DNA from: a bacterium
GTDB lineage: Bacteria > Patescibacteriota > Patescibacteriia > UBA1558 > S5-K13
DNA length: 37,216 nt
Reading direction: 5' to 3'
NCBI GenBank assembly: GCA_029555085.1
Contig: JAKPTO010000026.1
Location: 1 to 37,216 of the forward strand
Part shown: piece after piece, positions 27,972 to 36,431 of the stretch
Layout: each line of letters opens with the position of its first letter
Numbering within the stretch: the first letter of the stretch is position 1
The notes under the pieces: generated by a model
The model's database searches: none
What the model was told of the DNA's origin: nothing
What the model saw: only the letters and a program-made list of their open reading frames with translations
Program-made: the position numbers and the translations under genes

Positions 27972-29038
27972 AAATATTTTTTATATTTATTGTTTTTTTT
28001 CAAAATAGATATAATACTTTTTACCTCTTGTGATCTATTTTTTGGGCAAACGAATAGAGCATCTTTCGTATCAACTATTACCATATCATCCACCCCAACA
28101 AGAGAGATGATTTTTGACTTATCTTTATTTACAATCAAATTATTTCTTGAATCAACAGATACTACATTTGCATCAACAAGATTTTCTCCCTGTTTTCCAA
28201 AACAATCAGCTATAGCGCCCCATGTTCCTATATCGCGCCATACAATACGAGATGGCAAAATTAACATATTTTTTATTTTTTCTATAATACCATAGTCAAT
28301 AGAAATATTATCTACTTTTCTGAATTCTTTAATTATTGTATTTGAACAAAAATTGTGTTCAATATTGTCTAGTGATTTAAAATGATTTGGTAGATGTTTT
28401 TTAAAAAGTGAAATCATTGTATCTGCTCTAAAAACAAACCACGCTGGATTCCACAAAAATCTGCCACTCTTTAAATATTTGCGAGCGGTATTTAAATCTG
28501 GCTTTTCTTTAAATTTAATAACCTTGAAAAATTTATTTGAATTATAGTTTTTAAAAAATTTCCCAATCTCTATATAACCATATCCGGTTTCCGGATATGT
28601 AGGACTAATTCCTATCAAAGAAACACCTTGTGGATTATCTTCAATTGAGGCAAGACACGATTTGATTTCTTTTTTATAAGTTTGTAAATCATCAATATAA
28701 TGATCTGAATTTACCATTACAATTTTTGCATTTTTGTCACGACGCAAAATACTAATACAAGCAAAACCAATCGCCATTGCAGTTCCCCTTGCTTCTGGTT
28801 CTATTATAAAATTTTCTTTTTTTATACCCTTTAATTGTTTCTTAAAAATTGGATATTGAGAAACGCCACATGATATAAAAATATTTTGTTTTGGAAAAAT
28901 TGAACAAGTTCTTTCGTATGTAATTTGCAAAAGCGTTTTATTATTAAAAAAACGCTCTGTCTGTTTTGGACTATTTTTCCTAGAAATCGGCCACAGTCTA
29001 GTGCCATGACCTCCGGCTAATATGACTGCGTAATTCAT
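27968..29038 (-). CDS. manC: Mannose-1-phosphate guanylyltransferase
   Basis: AVILAGGHGTRLWPISRKNSPKQ, NSDHYIDD, YPETGYGYIEIG, FKEKPDLNTA, WNPAWFVFR, DIGTWGA. Confidence 0.9.
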   Translation of the reverse strand: MNYAVILAGGHGTRLWPISRKNSPKQTERFFNNKTLLQITYERTCSIFPKQNIFISCGVSQYPIFKKQLKGIKKENFIIEPEARGTAMAIGFACISILRRDKNAKIVMVNSDHYIDDLQTYKKEIKSCLASIEDNPQGVSLIGISPTYPETGYGYIEIGKFFKNYNSNKFFKVIKFKEKPDLNTARKYLKSGRFLWNPAWFVFRADTMISLFKKHLPNHFKSLDNIEHNFCSNTIIKEFRKVDNISIDYGIIEKIKNMLILPSRIVWRDIGTWGAIADCFGKQGENLVDANVVSVDSRNNLIVNKDKSKIISLVGVDDMVIVDTKDALFVCPKNRSQEVKSIISILKKNNKYKKYL

Positions 29039-29117
29039 AATTATAAAAATTTAAATTCCTTATATGTTTTATTATAACATGATTATTAATTTTTCTAAAA
29101 CTTAAAAATTTTTCAAC

Positions 29118-29146
29118 TTGACACAAAGAAAAATATATGATATACT
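29118..29146 (+). promoter_or_regulatory. Near-consensus sigma70-type promoter upstream of CAP gene leader
   Basis: TTGACA-N17-TATACT, same -35, spacing and -10 as the 26.7-kb promoter. Confidence 0.8.
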
Positions 29147-29152
29147 TATATT

Positions 29153-29285
29153 ATATGGAGTAAAATCCACTAAAATCAAAATCAAAAGGATTAGCCTTAT
29201 TAAAAATGATAGAGCTAAACCAAAAACCAAAAACAGAATATTTGCATTATTAGGGTACCTTGATTTTGATTAGGGTATTTTTTAT
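29153..29285 (+). promoter_or_regulatory. Candidate attenuator/riboregulator leader or terminated small RNA
   Basis: Terminator TACCTT(29256-61)/AGGGTA(29272-77)+T6, competing with the 12-bp pairing AATCAAAATCAA(29174-85)/TTGATTTTGATT(29260-71). Confidence 0.6.
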
Positions 29286-29293
29286 TTAAATAC

Positions 29294-29881
29294 ATGACAA
29301 CAGTTTCACAAAAAAACACCATTAAATTCACTGCTCTATTTCTTATCGTAAATATGATGTTTTTGTTTCTTCACACTGATGTTGCTATGGCTTATAGCAA
29401 TATACACCCTGAAAAAATTATAGAACTTGTAAATAAAGAAAGAATAAATAACAACTCCCAATCACTACGTATAAACAAACAATTAATGGAAGCTGCAAAT
29501 AATAAAGCAAAGTATTTAATAGATAATAATATTTTTGAACATAATTCTAATAATAAAAAATTCTCTGATTGGGTAAAAGAAGTTGATTATGATTATTCTT
29601 TTATTGGAGAAAATCTAGCTGAGAATTTTAAAAATAGCGAGACAGCTGTAAATGCCTGGTTAAACTCTCCGTCGCATAAAGAAAATATGCTAAACAATAA
29701 TTTTACTGAAACTGGAGTTGCTGTCATTCAAAAAAATAACAGAATTATTGTGGTACAAATTTTCGGTAGACCTATTTCTAAACAATTACCAATAGAAAAA
29801 ACAATAAAAAATCACATATCTGAAAATATTTTAAAAATAGACGCTAAATACAAAATTCAAATAGTTTCAAATCTTTCCTAG
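29294..29881 (+). CDS. Secreted CAP/SCP-domain protein (YkwD-like)
   Basis: N-terminal signal/TM; IIELVNKERINNNSQSLRINKQLMEAANNKA, FEHNS, IGENLAENF, AVNAWLNSPSHKENMLNNNFTETGVAV. Confidence 0.9.
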   Translation: MTTVSQKNTIKFTALFLIVNMMFLFLHTDVAMAYSNIHPEKIIELVNKERINNNSQSLRINKQLMEAANNKAKYLIDNNIFEHNSNNKKFSDWVKEVDYDYSFIGENLAENFKNSETAVNAWLNSPSHKENMLNNNFTETGVAVIQKNNRIIVVQIFGRPISKQLPIEKTIKNHISENILKIDAKYKIQIVSNLS

Positions 29882-30649
29882 TTTTAAAAGAATAAAAATT
29901 ATAATAGCAAGTAAAATTCTATAATAAGCAAAGATATGTAGTTTAAATCTTTTTAAGAGGTTCATAAAAATATAAATAGATACGAGACTTAAAACAAAAG
30001 AACAAAAAATTCCAAAAACAACTAAATTAATATTTCCAACTGACCCGATGTCAGTTATTTTTTTTATGAAGGCGCCAAATATAAGTGGAATTGCCATGAA
30101 AAAAGAAAATTTTGCAGCATTGGTTCTGTTTAAACCACTTATCATACCAGCTGAAACAGTTACTCCACTTCTTGAAAATCCTGGAATAAGAGATAAGCAT
30201 TGCATAATTCCTATAAATATAGAATTTTTAAAATTTATATTAGTTAAATCTTTTTTGTTCTTCGCAATTTTTTCCGCAAAGATAAACAGTATTGCTCCCA
30301 ATACTAATGTTACTAAAACAATATAAATAGATCTTAGATTTTCTATAAATGAATCTAAAAAGTACCCACAAATCCCCGCTGGTATTATTCCCACAAGCAC
30401 ATATAACAATAAATTATTTTTCCTATCTTTTGAAAAAAAATCTAATATTAATTTTTTTATATCTCGCCAAAAATAAATAATTACAGCAAAAACACTTCCT
30501 AAATGAAGTGAAACATCAAATGAAATATTATTGATAATAGAAGAATCTTTTAATATATTATGTAATAATATTAAGTGTCCGGAACTTGAAACAGGTAAAA
30601 ATTCCGTTAAAGATTGAACTATTGATAAAAGAAATGCTTGTAAATACAT
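29867..30649 (-). CDS. uppP: Undecaprenyl-diphosphatase
   Basis: QSLTEFLPVSSSGHLILL, PGFSRSGVTVSAGMISGLNRTNAAKFSFFMAIP. Overlaps the convergent CAP CDS by 15 bp. Confidence 0.95.
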   Translation of the reverse strand: MYLQAFLLSIVQSLTEFLPVSSSGHLILLHNILKDSSIINNISFDVSLHLGSVFAVIIYFWRDIKKLILDFFSKDRKNNLLLYVLVGIIPAGICGYFLDSFIENLRSIYIVLVTLVLGAILFIFAEKIAKNKKDLTNINFKNSIFIGIMQCLSLIPGFSRSGVTVSAGMISGLNRTNAAKFSFFMAIPLIFGAFIKKITDIGSVGNINLVVFGIFCSFVLSLVSIYIFMNLLKRFKLHIFAYYRILLAIIIFILLKLGKI

Positions 30650-30659
30650 ATTTTTGTTG

Positions 30660-30688
30660 TTGAATATTTTTTATAATACTATTATAAT
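30660..30688 (+). promoter_or_regulatory. Promoter of divergent-PAP2 gene with TSS at or near the ATG
   Basis: TTGAAT-N17-TATAAT, then 6 nt, then ATG at 30695. Confidence 0.6.
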
Positions 30689-30694
30689 TATAGT

Positions 30695-31123
30695 ATGAAA
30701 TTCGCATTTATAACAATCCCAGCAATTACTGTTATTTTATCTCAGTTTGTATTAAAACCACTTATGTCTACAATAAGAGGCCGTTTTTCTATAAAAAATA
30801 TCTTTGCCTATGGTGGAATGCCATCTTCTCATAGCGCGCTTGTGTCCTCTCTTGCAACAACTGTTGGCATTTTAAAAGGTTTTAATTCTTCGGAATTTGC
30901 AATAAGTTTATTTTTTGCTCTAATAGTGATAAGTGATGCGGTTGGACTTCGTGGATTTATGACAAAACAGGGAATAGCTATAAATAAATTAATAAAAGAC
31001 CTACCAGATGAATTAGAATACAAATATGAAATAATGAACGAGAGTATTGCGCACACAATATCACAGGTAATAATTGGAACATTGATTGGAGTACTAATTC
31101 CTAGTCTAATTCTATTATTATAA
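30695..31123 (+). CDS. Divergent PAP2 family protein (DUF212/YuiD-like)
   Basis: GGMPSSHSALVSSLATTVG, SDAVGLRGFMTKQGIAINKL, ESIAHTISQVIIGTLIG. Confidence 0.9.
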   Translation: MKFAFITIPAITVILSQFVLKPLMSTIRGRFSIKNIFAYGGMPSSHSALVSSLATTVGILKGFNSSEFAISLFFALIVISDAVGLRGFMTKQGIAINKLIKDLPDELEYKYEIMNESIAHTISQVIIGTLIGVLIPSLILLL

Positions 31124-31145
31124 TTATAAATACACAATATAAATA

Positions 31146-31175
31146 AAAAATGAACACAAAATTTGTTCATTTTTA
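31146..31175. terminator. Bidirectional intrinsic terminator
   Basis: AAAAATGAACA-caaaatt-TGTTCATTTTT. Confidence 0.75.
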
Positions 31176-31186
31176 TTTTTTAAATT

Positions 31187-31978
31187 TTATATTAAAGAAT
31201 TGCCTCTCATCTCATTTGGTTTTGATATGCCCATAACTTTCAATATTGTTGGAGCCATATCATAAGTATTACCGGCTAATATTTGCTGATTTAATTGTTT
31301 TGAATGATTGTGATTTACAAAACTTTTATCTTTCCAAATTTTCGAAATCATAAAAAGGGGAACAAAATTATTGTCCTTGTTTGTGGAAGTATTTGATGTT
31401 ATAAAAATAGCCCCATTAAAAGTTAAAATCGTATCAACTATAGTCTTAACTTTTGAAGAAAGTATTTGAGACACCCTGTCAATATTATTATTCATAAAAT
31501 TTGGATATGCAATAACGGCAAAGTCATATATTTTTTTCTCTATTTCCTTTAAAAACTTTAAAGTTATATTACTTGCCATCATATCTGTATCGTTTATATA
31601 ATTATCAGATTTTGTTTCACTTATAAGTATTTTATTTACTTTTTGATCGCTTATTTTTTTATTATTGTTAAAAAAATAAGAAATGTTTGGGTATAATTCA
31701 GATTCAGCAACATAAAGCTGTTTTAATCCTGCATCACTTATAACATCCTGCAATGATACGCGCACTAATTCATCTTTTATATAAGAACCAGTCCCGAGTT
31801 CTATATAAGAATTCCACGGATAATCAATATTTGTATCAGTGGATCTTAGCATAAAAAATGGAAAAATATTTGCTAAGGTTTTAAAATATAAAAAATTATT
31901 TGTATCACTTGACAAATAATTTATATCAAAAGAATCTATAATTATAAGACATATTGGTTTTAATCTAGATTTATCCAT
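31187..31978 (-). CDS. Degenerate GpmI/alkaline phosphatase-superfamily paralog (probable pseudoenzyme)
   Basis: Collinear with the adjacent GpmI: LIIIDSFD vs LIILDGWG; LKQLYVAESELYPNISYFFNNN vs LRQLYISESEKFSHVTYFFNGG; DMAPTILKVMGISKPNEMRGNSLI vs DIAPTILDVMDIKKPSQMTRNSLI. Confidence 0.8.
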   Translation of the reverse strand: MDKSRLKPICLIIIDSFDINYLSSDTNNFLYFKTLANIFPFFMLRSTDTNIDYPWNSYIELGTGSYIKDELVRVSLQDVISDAGLKQLYVAESELYPNISYFFNNNKKISDQKVNKILISETKSDNYINDTDMMASNITLKFLKEIEKKIYDFAVIAYPNFMNNNIDRVSQILSSKVKTIVDTILTFNGAIFITSNTSTNKDNNFVPLFMISKIWKDKSFVNHNHSKQLNQQILAGNTYDMAPTILKVMGISKPNEMRGNSLI

Positions 31979-31983
31979 AATAA

Positions 31984-33540
31984 CTATTTTATAATTAAAC
32001 TATTTCTCGTCATTTGAGATGGCTTTTTAATATCCATTACATCTAATATTGTTGGCGCTATGTCTCCTAAAATTCCATTTCCTCTTAATTTTTTGTTTTT
32101 ATATTTTTTATTCACCAATATAAAAGGAACCGGATTTGTTGAATGCGATGTGTTTACTTCCCCAGTGTCTAAATCTATCATTTCTTCAATATTCCCATGA
32201 TCAGCTGTTATAAACATTGTGACATCCATTCCCTTAAAAGACTCTTTCATATTGTTTAAACATTTATCCACGGCCTCAACAGCCCTAATTCCTGACTTTA
32301 AAACACCGGTATGCGCAACCATATCAGGATTCGCAAAATTTACTGTAATAAAATCATATTTATCTGCCTTTGTATAATCTATCACCTTTTTTACTAATTG
32401 AAAACAACTCATTTCTGGTTTTTGCGCATAAGAATCAACACTTGGAGATGGAATCATTTCTCTATGCTCGTTAGCTACGGGATCTTTATATCCTCCATTA
32501 AAAAAATAAGTAACATGTGAAAATTTTTCACTTTCAGATATATACAATTGTCGTAAATTAGAAAGTTGCATTGGTAATGTTTGCTTCACATCTCTCGATG
32601 GAAATGCAGTTAATATACTATCTAAATCTGGCCCAAAGTCTGTCATCGAAACAAATTTAATATTTTTCAAGTGCTCGCTTCTTTTAATTGAACATTTATT
32701 TTTTTCACAAACATCGACCTGTACAAATAATTTTGTAAGTTGTCTTGCTCTATCAGATCTAAGATTAAAAAATATTATTGAATCATTGTCTTTTATTTGA
32801 CCAACTGGCTTTCCATTTTTACAAATCACACTTGGCTTGATAAATTCATCTGTCTCTCCTCTATTATATGCCTGACTTATCGCTTCTTCCGCTGAATTAA
32901 CTTTTATACCAACTCCATTTACAATGGCATCATAAGCCATTTCTGTTCTTTGCCATACTTTATTTCTATCCATTGCATAAAACCTACCCACAATTGTTGC
33001 AATAACCTCTCCATTTCTAAAACCAGATCTTAAATCTTTTAAAAATCTAATACTACTATATTGTGAGGAGTCGCGACCATCTGTAAATAAATGTAAAAAA
33101 ACCTTTTTTAGACCTCTTGATTCAACAAGTTTTAAAATTGCTTTTACATGCTCTGGATTAACATGTGGACTCTGATCTCCACTTAAAACACCCATTAAGT
33201 GAACATTAGATTTATTTTGCCTTGCGTGATTTAATGCTTCTAAAAAAGCTGGATTTCTAAAAAATGTCCCATTTTCAATAGCTTTTGTAATGAAAATATC
33301 ATCCTGCAAAACAATTCTTCCCGCGCCAATATTCATATGACCTGCCTCAGAGTTTCCGTCTTGATGCTTCGGCAAACCAACACTAACTCCATGAGCAGAT
33401 AATTGTGTATTTGGATAATTTTTAATAAAAAAATCATATGTAGGGGTTTTAGCAAGCGTCACAGCATTTCCAATTGATGGTTTTGCAATACCCCAACCAT
33501 CTAAAATTATTAAAATATATTTTTCCTTGCGAGTTTTCAT
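31984..33540 (-). CDS. gpmI: 2,3-bisphosphoglycerate-independent phosphoglycerate mutase
   Basis: LIILDGWG, QDGNSEAGHMNIGAGR, LFTDGRDS, RFYAMDRNKVWQRTEMAYDAIV, ITADHGNIEEM, NTSHSTNPVPF. Confidence 0.96.
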   Translation of the reverse strand: MKTRKEKYILIILDGWGIAKPSIGNAVTLAKTPTYDFFIKNYPNTQLSAHGVSVGLPKHQDGNSEAGHMNIGAGRIVLQDDIFITKAIENGTFFRNPAFLEALNHARQNKSNVHLMGVLSGDQSPHVNPEHVKAILKLVESRGLKKVFLHLFTDGRDSSQYSSIRFLKDLRSGFRNGEVIATIVGRFYAMDRNKVWQRTEMAYDAIVNGVGIKVNSAEEAISQAYNRGETDEFIKPSVICKNGKPVGQIKDNDSIIFFNLRSDRARQLTKLFVQVDVCEKNKCSIKRSEHLKNIKFVSMTDFGPDLDSILTAFPSRDVKQTLPMQLSNLRQLYISESEKFSHVTYFFNGGYKDPVANEHREMIPSPSVDSYAQKPEMSCFQLVKKVIDYTKADKYDFITVNFANPDMVAHTGVLKSGIRAVEAVDKCLNNMKESFKGMDVTMFITADHGNIEEMIDLDTGEVNTSHSTNPVPFILVNKKYKNKKLRGNGILGDIAPTILDVMDIKKPSQMTRNSLIIK

Positions 33541-33559
33541 TTTATTAAAATTTTTTAAA

Positions 33560-34816
33560 CTATATTAGTTCTTCTATTTCAAGTAATCTGTTATATTTAC
33601 AAATTCTCTCACCTCTTGAAATAGCTCCTGCTTTTATATATTCAGCGCCAACTCCAACTGATAAATCAGCTATAAAATCATCACATGTTTCACAACTTCT
33701 ATTTGCTATAATTATTTTATATGAATTTTCTTGAGCCATTTTGATACAATTTATCGTTTCGGAAACACTTCCTATTTGACTTGGTTTGATAGTAATAGAA
33801 TTCGCGCAATCTTTTTCTATTCCAATCTTTAATCTTTTTGTATTTGTGACAAATAAATTATCACCTATTAATTTTGCATCTTTATTTATTTTATTTAAAA
33901 TATTCTTAAATTGGGTCCAGCTTTCTAAATCATCAGAATCAAATGGGTCCTCAAAATAATCAATTTTATATTTATTAATCCAATCAGAATAATAATTTAT
34001 TAATTCAGTTTTAGATAATTCTAATTTATCTAATTTTATAGAATACTTATTTTTATGTTGATTAAAAAAATTTGAAGCATTAGAATCAATACCGAGTTTT
34101 ATCTTATCCTTATATCCAGATCTTTTTATAGCTTCTAATATGAATAACCACACCTCTTCTGTTTTTGAAAAACTTGGAGCATAAGCACCAACGCTACACA
34201 TTTTTGAATCTTTTCCATTTTCAGACAAAACATTTCCGAGTATATGAAATATTTCAGAACCAGCTCTTAATCTATCATTAAAATTATTAAAATCTTCTGG
34301 AATTACCCAAAATTCCTGAAAATCTAAAACAGAATCACAATGTCTTGCTCCGTTTATAACACTAATAATCGGAGTTGGCATACTAACTTTATTTGAAAAA
34401 TTATAATAACTATTTATAAAATTATACAATTGTTTATTTTCCGAAATAGCGCATAATTTATGTAAAGCTGTTGATACTGACAAAATTGTATTTGCTCCCA
34501 AATTTTCCTTATTTTCTGTTCCGTCAAACTCTATCATTTTCTTATCAAGTTCTATTGGATCGTCAATATTAAAATTTCTTAAAAGACTATTTATTTTCGT
34601 GTTGACATTATCAACCGCTTTTAAAACTCCCATTCCCTTGTATCTATTATTGTCTCTATCTCGAAGTTCGTGTGCTTCATTTTTCCCCACTACAACGCCA
34701 AAAGGCACTGAAGCAAAAGCATATTTATCATTATCTAAAAATACAGTAGTGCTAATTGTAGGCACGCCATAACTATCTAAAATTTCCCTAGCAAATATTT
34801 TTTCTATTTTTGGCAT
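33560..34816 (-). CDS. eno: Enolase homolog with altered active site
   Basis: AREILDSYGVPT, EAHELRDRDNNRYKGMGVLKAV, LIGDNLFVTNTKRLKIGIEKDCANSITIKPSQIGS, RICKYNRLLEIEE. Confidence 0.9.
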   Translation of the reverse strand: MPKIEKIFAREILDSYGVPTISTTVFLDNDKYAFASVPFGVVVGKNEAHELRDRDNNRYKGMGVLKAVDNVNTKINSLLRNFNIDDPIELDKKMIEFDGTENKENLGANTILSVSTALHKLCAISENKQLYNFINSYYNFSNKVSMPTPIISVINGARHCDSVLDFQEFWVIPEDFNNFNDRLRAGSEIFHILGNVLSENGKDSKMCSVGAYAPSFSKTEEVWLFILEAIKRSGYKDKIKLGIDSNASNFFNQHKNKYSIKLDKLELSKTELINYYSDWINKYKIDYFEDPFDSDDLESWTQFKNILNKINKDAKLIGDNLFVTNTKRLKIGIEKDCANSITIKPSQIGSVSETINCIKMAQENSYKIIIANRSCETCDDFIADLSVGVGAEYIKAGAISRGERICKYNRLLEIEELI

Positions 34817-34821
34817 ATTTG

Positions 34822-36003
34822 TTATTTTAATTTATTTTTTTCTAAATATGTAATTGCTGGCAATTTTTTACCTGATAAAAACTCTAGCATTGCTCCTCCA
34901 CCTGTAGATATAAAATCAAATGTATTTTTCATTTTTAACTCATTTAAAAGTCCAACTGTTTCTCCCCCACCTGAATATCTCAATGATTTAGATTTTTTAA
35001 TTTCCTTTATCATTGTTTCTGTAGCATGTCTATATTTTTTAATTTCAAAATATCCCATTGGTCCGTTCCATAAAATAAACTTAGCTCTCTTAATATAATC
35101 TGAATAAATTTTCATTGTTTTTGGACCTATATCTAAAATTATATCATCGTTCTGTAATTTTTGCATATCTTTAATTTCTGATCTCGATTTTTCATTAATA
35201 TTTTTTGAAACAACAACATCAATGGGAGCAATAATTTTTTTTGAGTCCATTTTTCTTGTCGCATCTATCAATTTCACTTCAAATATAGATTTTCCTATAT
35301 TTACACCCCTTGAATATAAAAAATTATTAGCGATTACTCCACCCAGCAAAACTCTATCAAATTTATTAATCAGTTTAGAAATAACTGGGAGTTTTGTATC
35401 TGCTTTTGCTCCCCCCATTATGAGTATAGCATTTTTAAATTTACTATTTAAAACTTTATTTAATTCTTTTATTTCATAGTCAAACCTAAATCCCATATAA
35501 CTTGGTAAATATTTTGTTATTGCGCACGCTGACATGTGTTCTCTATGCGCATTTGAAAAAGCATCATTTACATACAAATCAAATAACTTTGCTAAATCGC
35601 TCGCCATTTTATTATCATTTGTCATTTCTTCCTTATAAAATCTTATATTTTCCAATAGAATAACCTCTCCTTCTTTCATTTTTTCTATATCTTTTGAAAT
35701 ATCCTTTGGCATAGCACTGTCTAATTTTTTTACTTTTTTATTTAAATATTTTGACAAAACATTTGCCACTTTATCCATTTTGTATTTAGCATCATATTTT
35801 CCATCGGGTCGTCCTATATAGGAAATTATTACGGTTTTAGATTTTTTAGAAATTAAATATTTTATTGTTTTCAACGATGATTCTATTCTAAATGTATTTT
35901 CAGGATCAACTTGACCATTTTTTAAAAACGATAAATTTAAATCAAGCTTTAAAAGAACTTTTTTTGATTTTAAATTCACGATACTTTCTAATTTTTTATA
36001 CAT
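34822..36003 (-). CDS. pgk: Phosphoglycerate kinase (somewhat divergent)
   Basis: LDLNLSFLKNGQVDPENTFRI, GEVILLENIRFYKEE, LYVNDAFSNAHREHMS, MGGAKADTKLPVI, LWNGPMGYFE, GGGETVGLL. Confidence 0.93.
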   Translation of the reverse strand: MYKKLESIVNLKSKKVLLKLDLNLSFLKNGQVDPENTFRIESSLKTIKYLISKKSKTVIISYIGRPDGKYDAKYKMDKVANVLSKYLNKKVKKLDSAMPKDISKDIEKMKEGEVILLENIRFYKEEMTNDNKMASDLAKLFDLYVNDAFSNAHREHMSACAITKYLPSYMGFRFDYEIKELNKVLNSKFKNAILIMGGAKADTKLPVISKLINKFDRVLLGGVIANNFLYSRGVNIGKSIFEVKLIDATRKMDSKKIIAPIDVVVSKNINEKSRSEIKDMQKLQNDDIILDIGPKTMKIYSDYIKRAKFILWNGPMGYFEIKKYRHATETMIKEIKKSKSLRYSGGGETVGLLNELKMKNTFDFISTGGGAMLEFLSGKKLPAITYLEKNKLK

Positions 36004-36430
36004 ACTTTTCTTTTTTAATTATATTTAAAATATTTTCTGCTTCATCAGAGCTAACGAAAAAAGTAACACCATCTTTTAATTTAATTGAAAGACCGTCCCC
36101 TCTCTTCGCAATAAAAGCAAATTTTTTAACTCTTGAAATAATTCCTAATCCAAAAAAATTCCCCACTGAATTATCTATATAAACCGAATCAATATATTCT
36201 TTTTTTATAAGCCTTTTAAAAATACCAAAACCAAACTCCAGTCCCACGCTAGTAACTTTAAAAGTTAAATAAAAAAAATTAATTACAACAAAAATATCTA
36301 AAACCAATATAGCGAGCCACAAATAATTAAAATTGTTTTTTAAAAAAAACAAAGACACAATAAATACTAAAAAATATATAGATAAAAAAGCAATACTCAT
36401 TCTTTGTTTACTTTTATAAATTATATACAT
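35996..36430 (-). CDS. Small membrane protein with PH-like cytoplasmic domain
   Basis: Two TM helices followed by a ~75-aa beta-rich segment (VTSVGLEFGFGIFKRLIKKEYIDSVYID...), resembling bacterial PH/DUF304-type proteins. Confidence 0.5.
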   Translation of the reverse strand: MYIIYKSKQRMSIAFLSIYFLVFIVSLFFLKNNFNYLWLAILVLDIFVVINFFYLTFKVTSVGLEFGFGIFKRLIKKEYIDSVYIDNSVGNFFGLGIISRVKKFAFIAKRGDGLSIKLKDGVTFFVSSDEAENILNIIKKEKYV

Positions 36431-36431
36431 A

